A stretch of 64,000 bases of DNA from Exophiala sp. HKRS030 (Eukaryota; Ascomycota; Eurotiomycetes; Chaetothyriales; Herpotrichiellaceae): contig JAHWDD010000005.1 of NCBI GenBank assembly GCA_023897205.1, positions 5,084,001 through 5,148,000 on the forward strand, written 5' to 3'. Positions 55,349 through 64,000 of this stretch are shown piece by piece. The translations under genes and the position numbers were made by a program. The notes beneath the pieces are model-generated. The model did no database searches and had not been told where the DNA came from. It saw only the letters and a program-made list of their open reading frames with translations. Each line of letters begins with the position of its first letter. Positions within the stretch are counted from its first letter, which is position 1.

Positions 55349-56155
55349 TTAACACCATCCTCGAGCCTTGAAGAGCTTGTGACCCTTCTGAAACAGCTTG
55401 ACCAGAACTGCAACAGGGAGGAAAACAAGTGCCAATATGCAGAGCACGATAAACTCCAAGACGGAATAAACAAAGCATGCACCGTCCCAGAAGGCCTTCC
55501 TCATCCACGGCCGTCGAACCGGTCGAAACTTGTATGTCAACTCTTCTTCCAGGCACCTGGGACACTGGATCGGGTGCCTTTCGGGATAATCGAGGGCTTT
55601 CTCCCGACACACGTCACAGGCCAGACTGCTGCTGTCCTCGCGTTCATCGTAGCACCAGGTGCGAATGATGTAGTCGTATCTCTGCCTCTTGTTCCAGTCC
55701 TTCCACACAGCCTGGTCGACGTCCAGCTTGGCGCTCCAGCGCGGCTTCTTCTTGCATCGCAGGCGGTCGCGGAAATATCGCGCGTCCCGCGTCAGCACGT
55801 TGTGGCAGCGCCAGCAGTACCGCCATTTGGCCTTGGGCATCCACCCGTGTGCGAGCCGCAGCGTCAGGCTGTAGCATGACGGTAGCACCCAGTCGTAGCG
55901 CAGGTCCGCGAACTGCGTCCAGGTGCTCGCCGTCAGCCGTGGCGCCGAGAGCACGTGCGTCGTCAGCGTTTTGCATGTCAATGCCAGACACACCCGGTCG
56001 ACAGGGTGGAGGTACGAGACAATGTTGTGCACTAGTTCGGGTGCGAGGGTGTCGAGGGACACTGAAGGATGGGTTGTGGGAGGGAAGGGTTGGTCGTCGG
56101 AGGGGATTTCATGGCTCGCTGTGTTGTCGGTTTTGGTCTGAGTGGGATGGTTCAC
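55349..56155 (-). CDS. F-box-like protein with Cys pairs and a C-terminal membrane segment (5' end uncertain)
   Basis: The frame encodes 268 residues. It has an F-box (LDTLAPELVHNIVSYLHPVD then RVCLALTCKTL), HGWMPKAKWRYCWRCHNVLT with a Cys pair, a basic region, a second Cys set (LACDVCREKALDY ... CPRCLEE) and a hydrophobic segment of over 20 residues (VLEFIVLCILALVFLPVAVL) before a basic end. The frame begins with GTG and stays open to a stop at 56255-56257 without an ATG. A likely first exon starts at an ATG near 56298 (MINNELFYSRFP), with donor GTGAGT near 56261 and acceptor CAACCAG near 56173. Its phase fits only if one G is missing before the donor. Similar in design to the gene at 40189-40754. 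An SCF adaptor role is the family expectation; a membrane-bound form is unusual. Confidence 0.72.
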   Translation of the reverse strand: MNHPTQTKTDNTASHEIPSDDQPFPPTTHPSVSLDTLAPELVHNIVSYLHPVDRVCLALTCKTLTTHVLSAPRLTASTWTQFADLRYDWVLPSCYSLTLRLAHGWMPKAKWRYCWRCHNVLTRDARYFRDRLRCKKKPRWSAKLDVDQAVWKDWNKRQRYDYIIRTWCYDEREDSSSLACDVCREKALDYPERHPIQCPRCLEEELTYKFRPVRRPWMRKAFWDGACFVYSVLEFIVLCILALVFLPVAVLVKLFQKGHKLFKARGWC

Positions 56156-59100
56156 ATGGTGCAGGTCGAGCTGGTTGCGATGAGAATATGTCAGTGGCGG
56201 GGTTCTTTTTCTCTCAATACAGAATTCCGTTTGTGTCTCCCGCCAGGTGTGTACTCACTTCCGAGGGAATCTTGAATAGAACAATTCGTTGTTGATCATC
56301 GCGTGGCCAAGATCTTGGGACTCTTGCTGGCAACACACCCATGATCCAGAATGTGCAACAACGTCGATGACGTCCCTGCTGGCCAAGTCGCTGTGAAGAG
56401 TAATGATTGTGGCATGTGCTATATGACCTGGCTCATAGCGGAGAGGAGCGACTGTTGGTAACGATGCTGTACCAAAGAGAAGTTGTTGAAGTGGGAGATA
56501 GTGTCGTCAGGTCGTCAGGTCGTCAGTGTTCTGGTCAACACCCAAGTGTGCAAAACGGCGAAAGTGTCAAGTTCGTAAAGTGGTTTGAAGAGGGTGAGGT
56601 AGACACAGGTAAGGCTATCAGACCTACCAAGCGGCCATGAGCTTTGAACTGTGGCCTGAGTTCATGCTTGCCAGGCTGCACAGATCGGTTGAAGTCAAAA
56701 AAGAAAAGCCGTGTAGAAAGGGTGTCTTCGTAAGCTTTTCTCGTATTGTTTGCCCTTCCATGGAGGTGCAAAAGGCAGAGGCCAAAGAGCACGAAGATGA
56801 AAATCCTTTGGTCAACAAAGGTCACAAAATCCGGTTCCGGGCGTTTGCAAGGTGTGGCCAACTGTGTCACAGATAACCAGTATCCGTCAGGAATTTTGGG
56901 CGGAAAAGAGAAGCGTAATAGTTGGTTAGCGAGAGAATCGACGTCGTGTGGCCCGTGGGACAGTGGTACAAGAGAGAGGCTGGTCACACCAGGCTTGGAG
57001 GTGGGGCTAAATAGAGGCAGGTACGGAGGACAGTACCGTGAGTACCTAACAAGTGAGTGAATACTCCGTACTCTGTACAGAGTATTAGGAATCTCTATCC
57101 AGCCTCGAGTAGGCGAGGATGCCTACTCCGTAGTTAGTTCAGTGGTCAAGAGACAAGCGTTGCCGATCTCCTTGTTTTGACTTGTTGTCCATGTATATTT
57201 GTTCCATTTGTACTGCTAGGTATGGATCTTTAGCAAATGTGTTTCTACTTAGTCATTTCCTGATTTCCACTACGTACAACCCTATACGGAGGACCTGTAG
57301 ATCCACAGAGCATCATCCTTCTGGACAAAATCTGTGTGGGTTTTGAGGAGGGCACGAGAGGTACCAGAAGCTACCTAAGTAGGAGGGACACCTAGGGACA
57401 ATTCGTGGTGGCCGTGAGGGGTGTAAGACACGGCGTCATTGCGTCGACATGAGCCTATGACCTCACCCAAGGCCGAGGGGTGACAGGGCCTTCGGTAGCC
57501 TTTAGGCAATGCAGCTCCTAAGAATCCGTTATCTTTTCAACCTTCTTCGCCTTGTTCACCGTGGTCTGAATACAGTAAGTTAGGTTCTTTTCATGATATG
57601 CGCTGTTCTTGATTCAGAGCCTGCCGACTACATATAAATGTATATCAAGGGTGAGGACCTCGATTGCTTTGTTCCTGCCTGGATGCGTCGAGAATTCATG
57701 AGCGGCCGCTGGTGGTAGTGGTGGTGGTACTGCTGCTGCCTACTGCTTGGAAGGCCAATCACGTGCAATCACATCATGTGACCAGTTTCAAACGTCTTGC
57801 TCAGATTACCAGATATGCTCATCGTTTGTCGACGAGGCCACATCCAAGAAACACTTTAAGAAGCTGGTCATCGGTTCTGCTCATTGGAAATTCCCATTTG
57901 GTAAATTTGTCCAGCACGAACGCGAATCTACCGTCCTATCGTGAATCACTGCGGCCAGAACCTTTTGAGAGAGTGCCATTTTGACTGCAGATCCTTGGTC
58001 TTTAGAAGAGCCATGATGTACGCGACCATCTATCAACGAGTGGGCGTGGATACAAGCTCTAAGGTCATGGACTCCCTCCCGATTCCTGAAGCAGCCAGAG
58101 CTGTCCCTGATCGGCAACCCGTGACTAGCGAGTCTCATCGTCACGGATATCAATTCGGATATAGCTAGAGTCGCAAAGAATGTCAAATCGTGCAAAGATA
58201 TGGGCAAAATTGCAAAGGCGACAAAGCCTCGCACACTGCAAGACTGTAACTCGTTTGGCCATTTCTGTTCTAGAGTCCCAAGGTTTGAGCCAGGATGCTT
58301 TCTTGGACATTTGGCGCAGGCGAGTGTTTGTACGGCAAATTGTGGGATACTGGGACCCATCAGAAAACCCTCTGCCAGAACTTCAACAGCGCGTAATAAC
58401 AGCCGCGCTTTTGAAGTATGACCTGCCTGAGATTGTACCTCTCCAATCACGCGCACATGTGTATGTGTGTGGCAAAATGTCTATTTTCGTATACCGCGTA
58501 GTCAGTACAGAGTCGCTTTCCCAACTATCCGCGGATTCCAAAGTCGGATAAAAGAACTGGCTTATCATTCGAAGATGTCAGTACTCCGTACATGCACTCC
58601 TTTGCACCCAGAAATTCTTACATTTACGACCCAAAGACACAAGTATCGCAGGTGACAAGAGCTCCAGCGTACATGCACCGTACTCCGTACCCAGATGTTT
58701 GCAAGAGGCTGACGTGCTCAGCTTTTGTTGATGCAAATTTCGCGTAGGAGGGGCTAGACGGATGTTGCAGAAGGCCTTGTCGTATTCGGCTCAGTGGCGC
58801 TATAAGTAGCTTCTCTGGCTGCCTGATTCATGGCGAGAACATTACAAGCCTCGAAACTGCATTCTGATCTACGCCGTAGTCGGCGCTGCACCAGATATCA
58901 AGCATCACCCTGTGACCATCACATCCTAGGTTCAGGGAAGTTGATGAACAAGATCTGTTATAAGCCCCCATGGATCATCTTTGGTCCTCATCGTCAAACC
59001 TCTTTGTCACAGAGGATGAAAAGTTGGCAAATCACCAGGCGCAAAGAAGTCAGATTCTGGTCTGTCTTTCCAGGGGAAATTTGTGTCTTTTCCAAATCGA

Positions 59101-59932
59101 GCCTCAGGCGGGAACGCCGCACCCAAACTTGACACGGAATGTGCCTAGGGGTAAGGAGTCCAGGGACAAGCTCCACAAGTTAATTCCTCCCTTTTCTTTT
59201 TCAGGTTCTCTTCCTCAACGCCATCATGCTTGGTGCTCCATAGGAACCTAAGGTACCCTGATCCCGAACCCCATCTGGTCTTACGGCCATGATCGCCAGC
59301 CAATCCGCTACTTTCTAACAATAAGTATCGTCAACTAGCCCCGGTTCGCGTGGCTTCACAGAATCGAAACGTGGAATCCATCTCCTCTGACCAAATTTAT
59401 GCGACCAAGGTTATTATTGAATCTTAACTCACCTTAACTCATCTTAACTCAAAGCCACCTGCGCTAAAGCAGGTACCGTCTCTTCGGCTGCCGACTCCGT
59501 ACAGTTCATCATCGCGTCCCCAACACAGCACCAGTCGTCGTACGAGACAATTGGATGCCCAGTGGCACTCTCGCAATACGGGTAGGTCCCTGGGGCGAGA
59601 CTTCATTTCCCACAGGTGGAGGAGAAAGCAGCGACTGGTCTCGCAGGTCCTCTTTGTTGTTCCTCAAACCTGGTTACGTGTGTACGTGGGTACGGAGAAT
59701 TGCGATGGCTCGATGAGGCTGTGCTAGCCTAGATGATTCTTTGTATGGAGCAACCCACGCAGGAGGCCTCCTTGGTGATGCCATGTGTGGTGGTGCAATG
59801 GATGGCCTTGGGTTGGTTTTTTCCAATATACTTAGCATGGGGACCACCCTCCTTCCACTTGTCGTTCCTGCATTCTGTACCCTGTTGTCGCCGTCGCTCT
59901 TTCCTTAGCCTTGTGCTGCCACTCATTTCATC
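56156..59932. other. 3.8-kb region with no firm gene
   Basis: The first 150 bp probably hold exon 1 of the F-box-like gene. Four TACTCCGTA motifs lie here (57062, 57124, 58582, 58681). A frame at 58180-58551 (123 residues, MSNRAKIWAKLQRRQ...) looks somewhat protein-like in its middle (RQIVGYWDPSENPLPELQQR) but has no supported start context, intron or family; I do not call it. The last 400 bp should contain the GH16 promoter. Confidence 0.5.
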
Positions 59933-62690
59933 ATGCCTTCCTCATCACTCTTTCTGAGGTCGAGCACCACTCTCGTTTCTGTTTTGTCTTTGATTTCTGC
60001 TTCTTCATCTTCTGTTATCCCAAAGGCCGCTTTGCTCCCTCGCGCAGACACTTACTACGCCTTGGACACTGACTATTCCGGCTCTAACTTCTTTGATGGC
60101 TTCAACTTTTTCTCCGTATGCCAAGATTGTCTCCTGTCATGTCCAGGTCACTAACTTCAATCAGGATGCTGATCCAACTCATGGTTTCGTAACGTACGAC
60201 AACCATTTCCCTCCGAGTACAATGATTGCTGAGAAATGCGCAGATATGTTGATAGATCCAAGGCTCAGAGCAGCGGACTCATTTCGCTTAATGGTGGATC
60301 GGCTCAACTGAAAGTCGACTCCAAGAACTATTATGATGGCAACGCCAACTACTACAACCTCAACGGCGTCGGTCGGCCAAGTGTCAGGATAGAGTCCGTC
60401 AAGCAATGGACAAAGGGTCTCTTCATCGCCGATATCAAGCATGCTCCTACAACCAAAAGCTCCGAAGGTTGCAGTACATGGCCTGCGTTCTGGACTCTGG
60501 GCGATGGTACTTGGCCATACAATGGTGAAATCGATATCTTCGAAGGTGCCAACAATCAAGCGACCCTACTCTCTGCTTTGCACACCGGCAATACATTCAA
60601 GGTGCTTCAGCAGGACCAAACTGGAACTCCCAATGGAAATGACTGCCAATACTATCCAATGCCGCAAATAACAACGCAGCCGGTTGTACTTCCTTCGATA
60701 AGCGTGCTGCCAGTTATGGCCCCGATTTCAATTCCGCTGGTGGTGGTGTTTATGCCTTGGAATGGAAATCCGATGCAATCAAGATCTGGTTCTTCCCTAG
60801 AGGCAGCATTCCCTCTGATATCTCTTCTGGTAGCCCTCAACCAAGCAACTGGGGAACACCGTCCTCCATCTTCAACGGCCCGAACGCGAATATTGACGCC
60901 AACTTCAAGAATCATAGGATCATCTTCGACACCACCTTCTGCGGTTCGTCAACCATTGTCCAATCATGAATGAAATCCTTTACTTACAAGTTTTGACAGG
61001 TGACTTTGGTGATGCCACTTGGGGTCAGGGATGTTCTGCATTGACCGGACAGGACAAGTGTTCTGTCTATGTCGGAAGTAACCCTGCTCAATTCTCCGAG
61101 GCGTACTGGGACGTTGCATCCGTGAAGATCTACCAGCTTAAGGATAAGCCTCAAACCACAACCACGACGACTACGACAACAACTACCACTACCACTACAA
61201 AGACCACCACAACGACAACTACCACCACCACCACAACAACAACTAAGAGCACAACGACGACCACCACCACGACGAAATCCTCGACAACTTCCGCGGCACC
61301 GACTTCCACATCGACACTCAGCAGCAGCAGCACCACCACCACCACCGCGACGACGACGAAATCCTCGACGACTTCCGCGGCGCCAACTTCCACCTCGACA
61401 CTCAGCAGCAGCAGTACCACCACCACCACCAGTAGCGTTCCATCTACTACTACCACTACTACGACAACATACTCGTCGCACGGTCCTTCAACGACCACCA
61501 CGCCTGCTGTTCCAACCACCACCACGACAACGACAACAACGACAGCAACCACTGGTGTCCCATCAACAACTTCCAAGCCTGATGATTCGGCATCTACGAC
61601 GAGTTACGATAATCCAGCGTGGAGTGACTGGTCTTCAACCACGACAACCACGACAACCAGCCCTGTCGATCCGACCTGGTCTGACTGGCCTGCAACAACT
61701 ACAAGCACAGCTGAGAGTGATCCGACTTGGTATGATTGGCAACTGACGACCACGACCACGACCGCGACCAGCTCTGTCGACCCGGCTTGGTCGGACTGGC
61801 CTGCAACCACCACAACCCCTGTCGAGAGTGATCCAGCTTGGTATGATTGGTCTGGGTCAACAACCACAACAACAACGACCAGCTCGAGCGATCCTACTTG
61901 GTACGATTGGCAATTGACGACAACGACAACAACTTCTGCTGATCCGAGCGACCCGACTTGGGGTGATTGGGATGTAACTTCAACCACAAGCATTCCTGTC
62001 GACCCAGCTTGGTCAGATTGGTCTGAAGCGACATCGACCACCACTTCTTCGGTAGACCCAGCTTGGTCAGATTGGTCTGAAACGACGTCGACCACCACTT
62101 CTTCGGTCGACCCAGCTTGGGGTGACTGGGCGTTGACTACAAGCACACCTGTAACGTCAACAACTACCATCCCTGTCGATCCAGCTTGGCTCGACTGGGC
62201 GTCAACTTCGACTACAACCAAACCTGTAACATCGACAACCGCCTATCCAGACCCTGTCTGGGGTGACTGGGCTTCCGTATCAACAACTACTGTCCCTGTG
62301 ACCTCAGTATCAAGCTCTGTTGAGCCCGTATGGGGTGACTGGGATGCAATTTCGACGAGCACTGTCCCAACAACACCTGCATCGACTACAGGAGAAGGAG
62401 TGTGGGGTGATTGGGGAGTCCCGAGCTCAAGCAGCGTGCCAGTTGTCTCTGTTACTATCGCCACAACACAGACCGTCGCGCCACTTCCCCCGTCTAGCTC
62501 TGTAAAGCCTGTCGCACCTGTGGAGACCTCGGTAACTGGTGTCAAGCCTGTCTCGCCTACGACAACATCCTCTGGCACAGGCATTAAGCCCGCGGCAGCA
62601 ACGTTCACTGGCGCTGCCGGACGTGTCGAGCTCAATGCAGTGGCTATGGTTGGAGCTGGAGCACTTGTAATTCTCCGCTTGGCATTGTAG
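59933..62690 (+). CDS. GH16 endo-beta-1,3(4)-glucanase with long Thr/Trp-repeat tail and GPI-type end; one frame break
   Basis: Secreted glycoside hydrolase family 16 enzyme acting on beta-1,3(4)-glucan. Exons 59933-60115, 60165-60193 (29 bp), 60244-60943 and 61000-62690, with introns of 49, 50 and 56 bp. The joins restore FFSDADPTHGFVTYVDRSKA, a typical GH16 start. Residues 1-27 are the signal peptide. The catalytic motif GEIDIFEG (ExDxxE) is intact, preceded by CSTWPAFWTLGDGTWPYN. In exon 3 one base is missing at about 60656-60659 (TATCCAAT); beyond it the protein continues in the next frame (AASYGPDFNS ... ALEWKSDAIKIWFFPRGSIP) to DTTFC|GDFGDATWGQGC. Corrected length 867. From about residue 335 the tail is Thr/Ser-rich, first poly-Thr, then 14 copies of a (D/N/E)PxWxDW-type unit, and ends in a GPI-like hydrophobic segment (VAMVGAGALVILRLAL). 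Probably a wall-bound glucan-remodelling enzyme. Confidence 0.9.
61158..62430 (+). repeat. Thr-codon and DPxWxDW coding repeats within the GH16 gene
   Basis: 61158-61560 is mainly ACN (Thr) and AGC/TCN (Ser) codons, with two near-identical blocks (about 61275-61335 and 61356-61416, both encoding KSSTTSAAPTSTSTLSSSST). 61610-62430 encodes 14 units with core PxWxDW, where x is Ser, Tyr, Gly or Leu, separated by 12-20 Thr/Ser/Val residues. The neighbouring units at about 61998-62040 and 62054-62100 are nearly identical in DNA, suggesting recent unit gain. Confidence 0.9.
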
Positions 62691-63372
62691 CATTTTGAAC
62701 GTTTTCTTTTCATAAACGGAGGATTTGGAATGCCATTTACCCCGGAAATGGGGAATTTGTATCACGAAAATTAACGGCTACCAAAGGGCCAGGGACGCCG
62801 GGCATGCTTTCTAGCCTTCTAATATAGCAGATCAATAGATATGCAAATCTAACAAAAACTGCAAATGCCGTACTGGTTCAATTTGCCATCCTGAAGCTGA
62901 TAACATGTGGCCACGTAAATTGGTTTTTCTTTCACACACGACTATGAAAGCGATACCAAGTGGCTAATGCGTCCTTGGCCGTTATCGAAAACAAATCCAT
63001 CGAGCAGCGTACCATGCTGCAAAACCGATAGCAAGTCGTGACGAAGTCGAGAATCAAGTGTGAAGCAGGCTCCAGAGCAATGTCTCCACGCAGTCTTCCA
63101 AAATTTCACGTCTCAAGCTGCATGTCCGGATTCTACGAAGTATTACGCTACGACGACTTTCATCTGTATCATTCCTATGTGACCTCTTCCAATGACGCCC
63201 GCTGCTCCCAGAATATAGGTATCAATAAATCGAAGATCGAACGCGGCCTGCAGTATACAAGATGCTAAGCTAGAATAACAGGGGTTCCAAGAAGCCTGTA
63301 TCGTTATACCGTCCGGCTCTGAATCGTTCCACCGTCCGGACCTGATACAGGAGATCTTGCGGGTGTTGGCGA
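62691..63372. other. Convergent intergenic region
   Basis: 680 bp between the GH16 gene and the last partial gene. No supported gene; the 76-residue frame at 63038-63268 looks random. Confidence 0.55.
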
Positions 63373-63999
63373 TCACTTGTGTTTTCTGTTCTCCCAACCA
63401 TTCATTGTCCGGCGAATCCCAAGTGTCTTCCTGGATGTTGCTGATAGATGTCCGGATTGAGATATCGATGACATAGTGGTCGTGTGCATGGTGGTCGCCG
63501 GTCGTGAGAGTACATAATTCTTGAGTGGGGTGGTGGCACTGATTGACAGTGTTCCAGGAAATTCGTGGTCCTTGGTTTTATTTTGCGGTTTCTCAGTCAA
63601 GGTTGTAGACTCTGGCACATCTCCTTGCTCTTCAAGATCAGGAGGTGGAGGTGAAGAGCTATATATACCTCCATAGTGTCTTGTCCTTTTGTTGCTACTT
63701 ATTTCTTTCAATGGAGCAGGACGCTTAATCATGCTATTGCGAAAGTGTAATTTATGTGATGAGAATTGCTCTGGGATCGTGCTCAGAGGCACAGGAGTAG
63801 GCTGGTGGATCATAGGTGGCAGAGTAGGCTTTTGTTCTTGAACCAGTCGATGAGGAGTCTTGGATGGGAACGAACAAGGCTGAGTGGTCTGCTCTGTGAC
63901 TTGAGCCTTTTTCATGAAAAAGGTAGCAATATCACCCTGACCTGAGGGCGCTTGTGTCAATTTGGGCTTCTTTTTTGGCGGTAGAACGTCCGAAGCTGA
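63373..63999 (-). CDS. C-terminal part of a nuclear protein with a PCNA-interaction motif (5' end outside window)
   Basis: The frame is open to the window edge and beyond; its in-window part opens with a non-ATG codon, so this is the 3' end of a longer gene. About 208 residues are visible. Near the start, PPKKKPK resembles a nuclear localisation signal and is followed within about 15 residues by QGDIATFF, a perfect PCNA-interacting (PIP) box (Q-x-x-I-x-x-F-F), then MKK. The rest is disordered and rich in Pro, Thr, Ser and Lys (for example IYSSSPPPPDLEEQGDVPES), with a basic end. A replication or repair factor is the natural guess (DNA polymerase accessory subunit, helicase regulator or similar), but the domain that would name it is outside the window. 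Confidence 0.6.
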   Translation of the reverse strand, partial: SASDVLPPKKKPKLTQAPSGQGDIATFFMKKAQVTEQTTQPCSFPSKTPHRLVQEQKPTLPPMIHQPTPVPLSTIPEQFSSHKLHFRNSMIKRPAPLKEISSNKRTRHYGGIYSSSPPPPDLEEQGDVPESTTLTEKPQNKTKDHEFPGTLSISATTPLKNYVLSRPATTMHTTTMSSISQSGHLSATSRKTLGIRRTMNGWENRKHK

Positions 64000-64000
64000 G

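Noticed and set aside
56535..56987. 150-residue minus-strand frame upstream of the second F-box-like gene
   Set aside because: No protein-like pattern and open frames on the opposite strand over the same bases; probably promoter DNA.
58180..58551. 123-residue frame in the region before the GH16 gene
   Set aside because: Part of it looks protein-like, but there is no recognisable family, intron or conserved motif, and neighbouring frames are random.
61151..61576. Minus-strand frames of almost pure Val/Gly opposite the GH16 tail
   Set aside because: Mirror of the Thr-codon repeat in the real plus-strand gene.

Overview
The window is nuclear DNA of a filamentous ascomycete (Pezizomycotina). 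The genes are interrupted by very short GT-AG introns (about 43-67 bp, one longer of 142 bp) with CTRAY-like branch sites. They encode typical fungal proteins: PEX1, an SSN3/CDK8 kinase, an ADP1-type ABC transporter, a CLN/Puc1-type G1 cyclin, Kre9/Knh1-like and GPI-anchored wall proteins, and a GH16 glucanase. I cannot fix the genus from sequence alone.

Layout. 0-10 kb is compact housekeeping DNA: the 3' part of PEX1 (+), a CBS-PB1 membrane-tail protein (-), RPS26 (+) and SSN3 (-). 11-18 kb holds an MFS sugar transporter (+), a small Ala/Ser-rich GPI-type protein (+), a Kre9/Knh1-like GPI-type protein (+) and an unrecognised 370-residue protein (-). 18-21 kb is gene-free and holds a 293-bp MULE-type MITE with a 10-bp target duplication, a degenerate tRNA-Ile-like sequence and a 19-unit CAT repeat. 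21-36.7 kb carries a JmjC/zinc-finger protein (-), HTD2 (-), an ADP1-like ABC transporter (-), an aminotransferase-fold protein lacking its PLP lysine (+) and mitochondrial aspartyl-tRNA synthetase (+). MPDU1 (+) follows, then an F-box-like gene (+) and a gene-poor stretch of about 6.8 kb. From 47.6 kb come a G1 cyclin (+), an RBR-type RING protein with a CCCH-like start (-), an exon-duplicated repeat protein (+), a second F-box-like gene (-), a GH16 glucanase with a very long Thr/Trp-repeat tail (+) and, at the edge, the C-terminal part of a protein with a PCNA-binding motif (-). This is an ordinary eukaryotic gene order: no operon, secondary-metabolite cluster or CRISPR is visible. Several products act at the cell surface or secretory pathway (sugar transporter, GPI proteins, MPDU1, GH16), but nothing indicates co-regulation.

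The strongest cross-cutting observation concerns the sequence itself. At least ten reading frames in six unrelated genes, including an essential tRNA synthetase, break at exactly one missing base, almost always in a run of C or G. Supplying that base makes every affected gene read through with a length divisible by three. This looks like a base-calling or assembly artefact rather than pseudogenes, and coordinates of the affected genes should be read with that in mind.
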